A stretch of 64,000 nt of DNA from Streptomyces tirandamycinicus (GTDB lineage: Bacteria > Actinomycetota > Actinomycetes > Streptomycetales > Streptomycetaceae), in contig NZ_CP029188.1 of the NCBI RefSeq assembly GCF_003097515.1, positions 1,851,001 to 1,915,000 of the forward strand. Direction: 5' to 3'. Below, in pieces: positions 16,014 to 26,666 of the stretch. The notes under the pieces are model-generated. The model did not search any database. It saw only the letters and a program-made list of their open reading frames with translations, and was not told the DNA's origin. Each line of letters starts with the position of its first letter. Positions within the stretch are counted from its first letter, which is position 1. Made by a program: the position numbers and the translations under genes.

Positions 16014-16041
16014 GAACATTCAACCACCGGTCATGGATTGT

Positions 16042-19000
16042 TCAGCTCTCCGCCGAAGCCGTCACGGTCGGCAGGCTCTGCTGCTCCGCCGCGGCGGTCT
16101 TCTTGGCGGCCGACTTGGCCGCCTTCTTGGCGGTCGTCTTCTTCGCCGCGGTGGTCTTCTTGGCCGCCGTCTTCTTCGTGGCGGCCTTCTTCGCCGTGGC
16201 CTTCTTGGCGGTCTTGCGGACCGTCTTCTTGGCCGGGGCCTCCGCCGGCTCCTCGGCGGGTCCCGCGTCGGCCTCCGCACCGGAACCGGCTCCGGACTCC
16301 GCACCGGGCTCCTGGGGCGCGACGACCACGACGACCGCCGCGTCGTCCGCTCCGGACGGCGAACCCGCCGGGGCGGTGACCTTGCGGGTCACCCGGCGAC
16401 GGGCACGCGGCGGCGCGGCGACGGGAGCCTCCTCGGCCGGTGCCTCCGGGGCCCCGGCAGCGGGCGCCCCGGCCGGGACCTCGGCGGCCTCGGTGGCCTC
16501 GGTGGCCTCGGTCACGATCTCGGCGGCCTCGCTGCCCTTCGGGGAACCGGCCGGCGCCGACGCCTTGCGGGTGGCCCGGCGGCGGGTACGGCCCACGGGA
16601 GCCGGCTCCTCCACCGCGGCGGGCACGGCCTCGGGCCCGGCGACCGGTTCGGCGGCCGCCTCGGCACTCTCCCGGGCCGGCACCTGCTCCGCCTGCTGCA
16701 CCCCGGCCTCGACCGTCTCGGCGTGCTTCGGCGCGCCGGCCGGTGCGGTCGCCTTGCGGGACGCCCGGCGACGGCCGCGGCGGGAGGCGGCGGCCTCCGC
16801 CTCGGCGGCGCTGCTGTAGAGCTCCTCGTCGGGGGCGAAGGCCGGCTCCGGAAGCGCCGTCGGCGCCGCGGCCTCCGCCGCGACCTCGGCCTCGGTCTCC
16901 TCGATCTCGCTCGGCGGGGCCTCGGCGCCCGGCGCCTCGACGACCACCTCGTGCTCGTGGACGTGCTCGGCACCACCGCGGCCGCGCTTCTTGCGCTTGC
17001 CGCCGCCACCGCCGCCGACGGCCGCCGGCTGCTCCATGTGCACGATCACACCGCGGCCGTTGCAGTGGACACAGGTCTCGGAGAACGACTCCAGCAGCCC
17101 CTGGCCCACCCGCTTGCGGGTCATCTGCACCAGGCCCAGCGAGGTCACCTCGGCCACCTGGTGCTTCGTGCGGTCCCGGCCCAGGCACTCCAGCAGGCGC
17201 CGCAGCACCAGGTCGCGGTTGGACTCCAGGACCATGTCGATGAAGTCGATGACGACGATCCCGCCGAGGTCCCGCAGCCGCAGCTGGCGCACGATCTCCT
17301 CGGCCGCCTCCAAATTGTTCCTGGTGACGGTCTCCTCGAGGTTGCCGCCCTGGCCGGTGAACTTGCCGGTGTTGACGTCGACCACGACCATCGCCTCGGT
17401 CTTGTCGATCACCAGCGAACCGCCGGAGGGCAGCCAGACCTTGCGGTCCAGCGCCTTCATCAGCTGCTCGTCGATCCGGTGCACGGCGAACACGTCGGTC
17501 TCGCTGGTCCAGCGCTGCAGCCGGTCCGCCAGGTCGGGCGCGACGTGCGACACATAGCCGTGGACGGTCTCCCACGCCTCGTCGCCGCTCACGATGACCT
17601 TGGAGAAGTCCTCGTTGAAGATGTCGCGGACGACGCGGACGGTCATGTCCGGCTCGCCGTAGAGGAGCGTCGGCGCGTTGCCGTTCTTCGCCTTCTTCCG
17701 GATCTCCTCCCACTGGGCCTGCAGCCGCTCGACGTCACGGCGCAGCTCGTCCTCGCTGGCGCCCTCCGCGGCGGTGCGCACGATCACACCCGCGTCCTCG
17801 GGGACGATCTTCTTCAGGATCGTCTTCAGCCGGGCCCGCTCGGTGTCGGGGAGCTTCCGGCTGATGCCCGTCATCGAGCCCTCGGGCACGTACACCAGGT
17901 ACCGGCCCGGGAGGGACACCTGGCTGGTGAGCCGGGCTCCCTTGTGGCCGATCGGGTCCTTGGTGACCTGCACCAGGACCGACTGGCCGGACTTCAGCGC
18001 GGACTCGATACGGCGCGGGCCGTTGGCGAGACCGAGCGCCTCGAAGTTCACCTCGCCCGCGTACAGGACGGCGTTGCGGCCCTTGCCGATGTCGACGAAG
18101 GCGGCCTCCATCGACGGCAGGACGTTCTGCACCTTGCCCAGGTAGACGTTGCCGACGTACGACGTCGACTGCTCCTTGTTGACGTAGTGCTCGACCAGCA
18201 CGTTGTCCTCGAGGACGCCGATCTGGGTGCGGTCGCCGTGCTGCCGTACGACCATCACGCGCTCGACGGCCTCGCGGCGCGCCAGGAACTCCGCCTCGGT
18301 GATGATCGGCACCCGGCGGCGGCCCTGCTCGCGGCCCTCACGGCGGCGCTGCTTCTTCGCCTCCAGCCGGGTCGAGCCCTTGATCGACTGCACCTCGTCC
18401 GACGGCTCCGCCTTGGGGCGGGGCTCGCGGATCTTCACCACCGTGCGCTCCGGCTCGTCGGCGCCGGGCTCGGGCTCGGCGGCGTCACCGCTGCGACGGC
18501 GCCGGCGACGGCGGCGACGGCTGCTGCTGGTGCCCGCGGCGGACGGAGTGGCGGCGTCCTGATCCTCCTCCTCGTCGCCCTCGGGCTCCGGCTCCTCGTC
18601 GGCCCCGGCCTCATGCTCCTCGTCGGTCCCGGCCTCCGCCGCGTCGGCCGACTCGCCACGGCGACGGCGGCGGCCACCGCGGCGGCGACGGCGGGAAGGA
18701 CGGCCCTCGTACTCGTCGGACTCCTCGGTGTCGTCGGACTCCGGTTCCTCGGACTCCGGCTCCCCGGACTCGACCTCGGCCTCGTCGGCCGGCTCGGTCT
18801 GCGTGGTCTCGACGGCGGGCGCGGACTCGCCGCGACGGCGCCGGCGGCGACGCTGGGCGCTCGCGGCGGCCGGGGCCTCGGTCTCCGCTGCCTCATCGGC
18901 CTCGCCGGCCGCTTCGCCCTCGTCGGAGGCGGCGGCAGCGGCGGCAGCGGCGGCGGTCTCCGGGGTCTGGAACACCGGCTCGGTGAAGACCGGGGCCTGG

Positions 19001-20133
19001 AACACCGGGACCGCGGGCCGCCCGGCCCGGCGTCCGCGGGCGGCCGGCCCGGTCCGCTCCCCGCGCTCCTCGCCCCCGTCACGCTCCTCATCGGCGCGCT
19101 CGTCCTGCACGGGCTCGGCGGCGGCCCGCTCGGCGGTGGCCCGGCGGCGGGTACGGCCCCGCGCGGCGGCCTTCCCCGCCGCCTCGACCTCGGCCTCGTC
19201 GGCGGCGATGCGCGCGACGGTGTCCGCGGGCAGGCTCTCACCCGCCGCGGCCCCGTCCGCGTCGGCCGTCTCCGGCGCACCGGCCGGGGCGGCGGCCCGG
19301 CGCGTGGCACGGCGACGCGTGCGGGCGCGCGGCGCCTCCTCCGCCGTCTCCCCCGCGGCCGGTGCGTCCACGGCAGCAGGCTCGCTGGTCCCGGTGGTCC
19401 CGGTGGTCTCGTCGGCCGTCTCGGCGGCCTGCGGCGCGCCCGCGGGGGCGGTGGCCCGGCGGCGGGTACGGCGCACGGGCTCCTCGGCGGGCCCGGTTTC
19501 CGCGGCGGTCTCGCTCACGGCACCTTCCTCGATGTCTTCGTCGGCGTCTGCGTCGGTGGCGGCGACGGCCGCAGGCGCCGGAGCGGGCGAGGTCGCGGGC
19601 GCCTCGGCGGAGGCGGGCTCTGCGGCGGCCTCGGCGGGGTCCGGCGAACCGGCGGGCGCGGTCGCCTTGCGGGTAGCCCGGCGGCGGGTACGCGGCGCGG
19701 GCGCCTCGGCGACGTCGTCGGCGACGTCCTCGGTGGCCGGAGCGGGGCTTCCGGCTGCGGTTGCTTCGGCGGATGCCTCGGCGGGGGCGGCCGGCTCCGT
19801 CACGGGAGCGCCGGCGGAGGCGGGCTCTGCGGCGGCCTCGGCGGGGTCCGGCGAACCGGCGGACGCGGTCGCCTTACGGGTCGCCCGGCGGCGGGTACGC
19901 GGCGCGGGCGCCTCGGCCACGTCCTCTGCGGCCTCCGCGGCCTCCGCGGACGGTATGGCCGCCGAGAGGGTCGCCGTCACATCGGCGACGGTCTCCACCT
20001 GCACGGCACCCGCCGGCGGGCCCGCCGGCCGCGAAGCGGCGCGGCGGCGGCGCGGCGGCAGCGTGTCACTCGGGGTGGAGCTGTCGTTCTCTTCGGTGTC
20101 CCCGGTCGCACCGGGGTCCTTCGGTTCGAGCAT
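16042..20133 (-). CDS. rne: Ribonuclease E/G
   Basis: 1363 residues, the large actinobacterial RNase E/G. The catalytic core lies centrally (roughly 640-1060). Within it, YVGNVYLGKVQNVLPSMEAAF is the S1-like RNA-binding part, VVDVNTGKFTGQ and IDFIDM carry the metal-binding aspartates of the DNase-I-like domain, and CVHCNGRGV is the Zn-link cysteine pair. Long low-complexity arms flank it: an acidic/Arg-rich N-arm and a C-arm ending in a Lys/Ala-rich histone-H1-like tail. A motif of the form RRRATRKATAPAGSP recurs in both arms. It starts at MLEPKDPGATG, with GGGAG 9 nt upstream; the 51 upstream codons are not conserved in character. The enzyme degrades mRNA and processes rRNA, and the arms probably scaffold partners and RNA. 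Confidence 0.95.
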   Translation of the reverse strand: MLEPKDPGATGDTEENDSSTPSDTLPPRRRRAASRPAGPPAGAVQVETVADVTATLSAAIPSAEAAEAAEDVAEAPAPRTRRRATRKATASAGSPDPAEAAAEPASAGAPVTEPAAPAEASAEATAAGSPAPATEDVADDVAEAPAPRTRRRATRKATAPAGSPDPAEAAAEPASAEAPATSPAPAPAAVAATDADADEDIEEGAVSETAAETGPAEEPVRRTRRRATAPAGAPQAAETADETTGTTGTSEPAAVDAPAAGETAEEAPRARTRRRATRRAAAPAGAPETADADGAAAGESLPADTVARIAADEAEVEAAGKAAARGRTRRRATAERAAAEPVQDERADEERDGGEERGERTGPAARGRRAGRPAVPVFQAPVFTEPVFQTPETAAAAAAAAASDEGEAAGEADEAAETEAPAAASAQRRRRRRRGESAPAVETTQTEPADEAEVESGEPESEEPESDDTEESDEYEGRPSRRRRRGGRRRRRGESADAAEAGTDEEHEAGADEEPEPEGDEEEDQDAATPSAAGTSSSRRRRRRRRRSGDAAEPEPGADEPERTVVKIREPRPKAEPSDEVQSIKGSTRLEAKKQRRREGREQGRRRVPIITEAEFLARREAVERVMVVRQHGDRTQIGVLEDNVLVEHYVNKEQSTSYVGNVYLGKVQNVLPSMEAAFVDIGKGRNAVLYAGEVNFEALGLANGPRRIESALKSGQSVLVQVTKDPIGHKGARLTSQVSLPGRYLVYVPEGSMTGISRKLPDTERARLKTILKKIVPEDAGVIVRTAAEGASEDELRRDVERLQAQWEEIRKKAKNGNAPTLLYGEPDMTVRVVRDIFNEDFSKVIVSGDEAWETVHGYVSHVAPDLADRLQRWTSETDVFAVHRIDEQLMKALDRKVWLPSGGSLVIDKTEAMVVVDVNTGKFTGQGGNLEETVTRNNLEAAEEIVRQLRLRDLGGIVVIDFIDMVLESNRDLVLRRLLECLGRDRTKHQVAEVTSLGLVQMTRKRVGQGLLESFSETCVHCNGRGVIVHMEQPAAVGGGGGGKRKKRGRGGAEHVHEHEVVVEAPGAEAPPSEIEETEAEVAAEAAAPTALPEPAFAPDEELYSSAAEAEAAASRRGRRRASRKATAPAGAPKHAETVEAGVQQAEQVPARESAEAAAEPVAGPEAVPAAVEEPAPVGRTRRRATRKASAPAGSPKGSEAAEIVTEATEATEAAEVPAGAPAAGAPEAPAEEAPVAAPPRARRRVTRKVTAPAGSPSGADDAAVVVVVAPQEPGAESGAGSGAEADAGPAEEPAEAPAKKTVRKTAKKATAKKAATKKTAAKKTTAAKKTTAKKAAKSAAKKTAAAEQQSLPTVTASAES
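19607..19917. repeat. Near-identical 104-bp direct repeat inside the RNase E/G N-arm
   Basis: Copies at 19607-19710 and 19814-19917 differ at about three positions and are offset by exactly 207 bp (69 codons). The reading frame is therefore kept and a basic/Ala-Pro-rich module is duplicated. Such high DNA identity points to a recent intragenic duplication. Confidence 0.88.
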
Positions 20134-20368
20134 GCGGGCGGTTCTCCCGTCACGCTCCCGGGCGCCGAGCCTCGATCCGGTCCGGTGGCGCGTCCCGCGT
20201 GATGAGTGCGGGGCCTCCGTCCGGGGCGCGGGCGCCGCACGGGAGCTGTATGTCTGGCTCGCCGGTTCCGTACGCGTTGTACGCACGGCCTGGCGAAAGT
20301 CTCCTGGTCTTTGCGCTGCCCGACCCAGGTGGCTCCCGAGTACGAGGGCGGCGCTACAACGACTGCCC

Positions 20369-21286
20369 CTACGCGGAACCGGTACCCGCGGGCACCGTCG
20401 CGGCGGCTGCGGCGGCCCCTGAGCGATCGGCCGGGGCGGCCGTGACTGCCTCGCGGTCGGGCGCGAGCGGATCGGTCACCGTGCCGGACTCCTCGTCGAA
20501 GAGCCCCTGCGCCAGCCTGGTCACCGCTGCGGGGACCGGCGGCGCCAGGTCGGCCACAGCTCGGAGACCGGACAGGACGTCGTCGGGTCGCACGGCAGGT
20601 GTCACGTGCCGAACAACCAGCCGCAGTATCGCACAGGGCCCCTCTTCGGGCCTATCAGGCTGTGGACAACTCGCCTGCAGGTCGACCACCGCACCACGGG
20701 TGTCGAAGGTCCGCATCCCGTTCTTGGTCTTGCGCCGGACCTCGACGGCGTCCGCCGCGAGGAAGGCGGCGATCGCCTTCTCGGCCTCCTCCACCGGGAC
20801 ACCGCCGAGCCGCAGCTCCCACACGGACGCCGTCAGCCGGTCGGCCAGCCCCGACGTGCGGGCCTCGACGGCGTCGACGACGTCGAGCCCGTCGGGCAGC
20901 GACTCGTCGAGGAGCTCACGCAGCTCCGCCGGGTCACGGTGATCGGTCAATGCGATCTCGAGGTACTCGGCCTCGGAGCCCGTACCCGTGGGGGCGGCGT
21001 TGGCGTACGACACCTTCGGGTGCGGGGTGAAGCCCGCCGAGTACGCCATCGGCACCTCGGCGCGGCGCAGCGCGCGCTCGAAGGCGCGCTGGAAGTCGCG
21101 GTGGCTGGTGAACCGGAGGCGGCCTCGCTTGGTGTAGCGCAGTCGGATGCGCTGCACCGCGGGTGCGGGCGGTGGGCCTTCGGGCTGTCGCTTGCCCAGT
21201 GGTTCCTCTCCTCGGTGCGGGGCGGACGCCTTCCTGCGCCGCCCTTCGTGGCCTTCGGACCCCGGGTGCGCGGCCCGCCCGGTCAC
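20369..21286 (-). CDS. TIGR03936-type radical-SAM-linked protein (DUF2344)
   Basis: About 305 residues as drawn. The conserved domain begins at IRLRYTKRGRLRFTSHRDF, with RALRRAEVPMAYSAGFTPHPKVSYA directly after it, typical of the protein encoded beside, or fused to, the TIGR03960 radical SAM enzyme. Its biochemical role is unknown. The first 40 residues are Arg/Pro/Gly-rich; a GTG at 21157 directly before the conserved domain is an equally plausible start. The C-terminal 50 residues are Ala-rich. It lies between its radical SAM partner and the RNase E gene. A strong hairpin separates it from the partner, so it may have its own promoter. Confidence 0.88.
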   Translation of the reverse strand: MTGRAAHPGSEGHEGRRRKASAPHRGEEPLGKRQPEGPPPAPAVQRIRLRYTKRGRLRFTSHRDFQRAFERALRRAEVPMAYSAGFTPHPKVSYANAAPTGTGSEAEYLEIALTDHRDPAELRELLDESLPDGLDVVDAVEARTSGLADRLTASVWELRLGGVPVEEAEKAIAAFLAADAVEVRRKTKNGMRTFDTRGAVVDLQASCPQPDRPEEGPCAILRLVVRHVTPAVRPDDVLSGLRAVADLAPPVPAAVTRLAQGLFDEESGTVTDPLAPDREAVTAAPADRSGAAAAAATVPAGTGSA

Positions 21287-21412
21287 CCCCGCTCGTGCGG
21301 GGAGAACCCGGGCCCGGGCGCCGCGCCGGGGACAGTCGGTGTGTGTTGCGTACCACCCAGGTTACGCGCCCGGGCGGCTGCCGGTTCCACGGCCCGGGGC
21401 CCAGGGACGCGG

Positions 21413-21446
21413 CAGCCCGGCCCGGGGCTCTCCCCGGGCCGGGCTG
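21413..21446 (-). terminator. Hairpin after the radical SAM gene
   Basis: A perfect 15-bp stem (21413-21427 with 21432-21446) and a 4-nt loop start 12 nt past the radical SAM stop. It would end that message, or limit read-through into the linked TIGR03936 gene. Confidence 0.8.
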
Positions 21447-21457
21447 TCACGGCGGCG

Positions 21458-23383
<1,926 letters not shown>

Positions 23384-23463
23384 CAGGAACCTTCGTGGAC
23401 GGGCAGAGGGAGATTCTCAAGCGTAACCCGATCGTGAGGAGGTCCCGGCCGCCCGGGGCGCGG

Positions 23464-25230
23464 TCAGCCCCTGAGCGCGGTGCGGAACTCGGGCCGGGAG
23501 GCGTCCGCCCAGACGGCGGGCAGATCACGCTCCCGGTCGGCGGCGGTCGCCTGCTCCGATCCGAACAGCAGTCCCCAGGTGAATGCGGACTCGCCGGCCG
23601 CGTGGGCCTGGACGGCGAGGTCGCGGAGGGTCTCGCGGGCGACGACGCTGTCCTGGTGGTCGCCGAGGACGGTCTGGACGGCCTTCATGCGCTTGGCGAG
23701 CTTCTTGGCGGGCTTGCCGAGTGCGGGGGTGACGGCCTCGGCCGCGTACCGGGCGCGCTTGGCGGCCTTGCGGGCGTCGTGCATGGCCGTGTCGCGGTCG
23801 TGGCCGGCGGGGAGGCCGAGGGCGTGCTCGACGCGGCCGGCGAGCCGGTCGTAGTCCTTGAGTACGGCCTTGGGCAGGGCGACCGCGGGCTTCGCGGTTG
23901 CTGCGGGGAGCAGCGGCGGCTCGTCGAGGAGCGCGTCGAGGGTGTCGAGGAGGGCGAGGTAGCGCCCGGTGTCGAGCACCGCGACGGAGCGGCGGCGCGC
24001 GTCGGCGCGGTGCGCGGTGGCCCAGATCCGGAGCCTGCCTCGGACGGGGCCGAGCTGGAGCCGGCGTGGCAGGGCGTCGAGGCGGGCGCGCAGCCGTTCG
24101 GACATCACTTCCTGGTCGCGAGCCGCGCCCAGTTCGCCCGCCAGCCATTTCAGCTCTTCGCCGACCGGGGCGGTGGCCTTCGGGTCGATGATCTTCCGGA
24201 ACGTCTTGAAGGCGCTGCGCATACGGCGGGTGGCGACCCGCATCTGGTGGACCGCGTCGGGGAGGTCGCGGCGTACGGCCGGGTCGAGGGCGACCAGGGC
24301 GTCCCGCTGCTCGCGCAGGTAGGCGAGGACGTGTTCGCCCGCGTGCGTGGGCTTCAGCCGTGCCCCCCGGGGGCGGACGCTCTTGGCGGCCTCGGGGGCC
24401 TTGGGGGCGCGTACGGCGCCGGCCGGGGCGAAGGCGTCGGCGTGCCGCGAGGAGCCCTGTTCGTCGGCCGGTGCGGGGGCGGAGGGCGTGCGGTCCTCCA
24501 CGGCGGAGGTGGCGCGGCCGGTGGCGGCGGCCGCCTTCCGGGCCGCGGCGGCCGCGGCGACTGGGGCGACTGGGGCGGCCGCGGCGACTGGGGTGGTTGG
24601 GGCGGCTGCGGCGGTGCTCGCGGCCGGGCCGGGTGCGGTCTCCGCAAGGGCCCTGGCGAGCTTGGACGGGGAGGACGCGGGCGTGATGCCGGCCTTGCGG
24701 AGCCGCTTCTCCACGCGGTCCAGCAGGGCGGGGTCGGCGCCGTCGGCCAGCTCGACCTCGATCTCGGTCCACTCCGCCGTGCCGTCGCCGGGTGCCAGGC
24801 GTTCGGCGTGCACGGTGTCGCGGGAGAGCTCGGCGAGGAGCCGGCCGCGCTCGTCGACGAGGTGGTGCACCTCGCGGTCGGAGCGGAGGCGGACGACGGC
24901 CGTCAGGGGGGTGGCCCGGGTGCGGGAGCGGACGAGTCCGGCGAGGGGGCGGGGGACCGTGTCCGCCAGGGGGGCGTGGATCTCCTCGCGGATGCCGGTG
25001 GCGACGGGGAACTTCAGGTGCCAGCCCTCGTCGGTGCCGCCGGTGCGGCGGCGCAGCGTGATGCCGTCGGCGGCGAGGCGCAGGCCGGGGGTGTCGTAGT
25101 AGTCCGCGTCGAGCCCGGCCACGCCCTTCGCGACGACATCCGCGATCCCGGCCGCGCCGGTGAGGTCCGGGATCTGTGTGTCGGGTGTGGCTTCGTACTT
25201 CCGCTCGATCTCTCGCTTCGTCTCCGCCAT
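23464..25230 (-). CDS. CYTH and CHAD domain protein (phosphate-polymer binding)
   Basis: 588 residues. The N-terminal CYTH domain (1-about 205) starts with the ExExK-type metal and phosphate motif REIERKYE and has the LRRRTGG and LKFPV strands lining the triphosphate tunnel. An Ala-rich linker (about 205-290) leads to a C-terminal CHAD domain. This has the conserved His/Arg helices VHQMRVATRRMRSAFKTF and HDARKAAKRARYAAEAV, which bind inorganic polyphosphate. A role in polyphosphate granules or triphosphate hydrolysis is likely but unproven. No ribosome site is visible; TAGATT lies 6 nt before the ATG, so the message may be leaderless. Confidence 0.93.
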   Translation of the reverse strand: MAETKREIERKYEATPDTQIPDLTGAAGIADVVAKGVAGLDADYYDTPGLRLAADGITLRRRTGGTDEGWHLKFPVATGIREEIHAPLADTVPRPLAGLVRSRTRATPLTAVVRLRSDREVHHLVDERGRLLAELSRDTVHAERLAPGDGTAEWTEIEVELADGADPALLDRVEKRLRKAGITPASSPSKLARALAETAPGPAASTAAAAPTTPVAAAAPVAPVAAAAAARKAAAATGRATSAVEDRTPSAPAPADEQGSSRHADAFAPAGAVRAPKAPEAAKSVRPRGARLKPTHAGEHVLAYLREQRDALVALDPAVRRDLPDAVHQMRVATRRMRSAFKTFRKIIDPKATAPVGEELKWLAGELGAARDQEVMSERLRARLDALPRRLQLGPVRGRLRIWATAHRADARRRSVAVLDTGRYLALLDTLDALLDEPPLLPAATAKPAVALPKAVLKDYDRLAGRVEHALGLPAGHDRDTAMHDARKAAKRARYAAEAVTPALGKPAKKLAKRMKAVQTVLGDHQDSVVARETLRDLAVQAHAAGESAFTWGLLFGSEQATAADRERDLPAVWADASRPEFRTALRG

Positions 25231-25371
25231 GAACTGAATCTATCCGCCCGGTGTTGTTCTAAGCGGTCGCGGCGAAGTCCGGAGCTGATCCTTTGGCCGG
25301 GTTTCGACCGCGTCCGGCACCGGCGGGGCGGGAGCGCGGTCCGCCGGGTCCGCCCGGTCGGCCCGGAGCGT

Positions 25372-25434
25372 GGGTCGTGGGTCGTGGCGTACGGCCGCCC
25401 GGTCGTCGCGGGTCGTGGGTCGTGGCGTACGGCC
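25372..25434. repeat. Two exact 25-bp direct repeats downstream of rodA
   Basis: Identical 25-bp copies at 25372-25396 and 25410-25434 each end in GTGGCGTACGGCC and contain an internal GGGTCGT doublet. They lie in the 233-bp gap between the CYTH-CHAD start and the rodA stop. No clear hairpin terminator for rodA is seen here, so these repeats may stand at or near the transcript end. Confidence 0.85.
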
Positions 25435-25463
25435 AGCCCGGCCCGGGCGGGAGGAGGACCGGG

Positions 25464-26663
25464 TCAGGCGGACATCGGGCGCTGCACCTTGATGGACTGC
25501 AGCAGTCCGACGGCCACCCACACGGCGAACATCGACGAGCCGCCGTAGGAGACGAACGGCAGCGGCAGTCCGGCGACGGGCATGATGCCGAGGGTCATCC
25601 CGATGTTCTCGAAGGACTGGAACGCGAACCAGGCGATGATCCCGGCGGCGACGATGGTGCCGTACAGCTCGGTGGTGTCGCGGGCGATGCGGCAGGCGCG
25701 CCACAGGACGACGCCGAGCAGGACGATGATGAGCCCCGCTCCGACGAAGCCGAGCTCCTCACCGGCGACGGTGAACACGAAGTCGGTCTGCTGTTCGGGT
25801 ACGAACTGGCCGGTGGTCTGGGAGCCCTTGAACAGGCCGGTGCCGAGCAGCCCGCCGGAGCCGATGGCGATGCGTGCCTGGTTGGTGTTGTAGCCGACGC
25901 CGGCCGGGTCGAGTTCGGGGTTGGCGAACGCGGCGAAGCGGTTGATCTGGTACTCGTCCAGCAGGCCGAGGACGGTGACCAGTACGGCGCCGCCGATGCC
26001 GGCGCCGATCAGCCCGAAGATCCAGCGGTTGGAGGCGCCAGAGGCGAGCAGGACGCCCAGGACGATCACCACCATCACCATCACCGAGCCGAGGTCCGGC
26101 ATCAGCATCACGATGATCATGGGCAGGACCGCCAGGCCCAGCGACTTCGCGACGGTGCGGTGGTCGGGATGGAGCTGGTCGCCGGCGTCGACCTGGGTCG
26201 CCAGCAGCATCGCCATGCCCAGGATGATCGTGATCTTCACGAACTCGGAGGGCTGGAGGGAGAAGCCGCCGCCGAGCACGATCCAGGCGTGGGCGCCGTT
26301 GATGGTCGCGCCGAGCGGGGTGAGCACCAGGGCGACCAGCACCAGGGAGATGCCGTACAGCACGGGCACGGCGCCGCGCAGGGTGCGGTGCCCGAGCCAG
26401 ACGGTGCCGACCATCAGGGCGAGCCCGATGCCGGTGTTGAGCAGGTGGCGCAGGAAGAAGTAGTACGGGTCGCCGTCGTTGAGCTCGGTGCGGTTGCGGG
26501 TCGCGGACCAGACGAGCAGGGAGCCGAGCAGCGACAGGGTGAGTGCGGAGGCGAGCATCGGCCAGTCGAGCCGGCGGATTATCGAGTCGCGGGCGAGGAG
26601 CTTGGCGAGGCCGCCGCGCTCCGGCGCGTACCGCGAGACCGAGAAGCCGTGGGGTCCGGCCAT
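25464..26663 (-). CDS. rodA: RodA/FtsW-family peptidoglycan glycosyltransferase
   Basis: 399 residues with about ten membrane segments; SEDS family. The signature GYNTNQARIAIGSGGLLGTGLFKGSQ holds the catalytic region, and FVPEQQTDFVFTVAGEELGFVG and PLPFVSYGGSS are classic RodA/FtsW motifs. It polymerises lipid II into glycan strands together with the class B PBP encoded 3 nt upstream. This position next to pbp2 matches S. coelicolor sfr (SCO2607), needed for sporulation-specific wall synthesis. The ATG is preceded by a GGAGGGA site inside the end of pbp2. Confidence 0.96.
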   Translation of the reverse strand: MAGPHGFSVSRYAPERGGLAKLLARDSIIRRLDWPMLASALTLSLLGSLLVWSATRNRTELNDGDPYYFFLRHLLNTGIGLALMVGTVWLGHRTLRGAVPVLYGISLVLVALVLTPLGATINGAHAWIVLGGGFSLQPSEFVKITIILGMAMLLATQVDAGDQLHPDHRTVAKSLGLAVLPMIIVMLMPDLGSVMVMVVIVLGVLLASGASNRWIFGLIGAGIGGAVLVTVLGLLDEYQINRFAAFANPELDPAGVGYNTNQARIAIGSGGLLGTGLFKGSQTTGQFVPEQQTDFVFTVAGEELGFVGAGLIIVLLGVVLWRACRIARDTTELYGTIVAAGIIAWFAFQSFENIGMTLGIMPVAGLPLPFVSYGGSSMFAVWVAVGLLQSIKVQRPMSA

Positions 26664-26666
26664 CGT

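Noticed and set aside
15823..20202. Very long plus-strand open frame opposite the RNase E/G gene
   Set aside because: It is a Gly/Leu/Arg-rich low-complexity shadow of the Ala/Glu-rich arms. The minus-strand protein has the full RNase E/G core.
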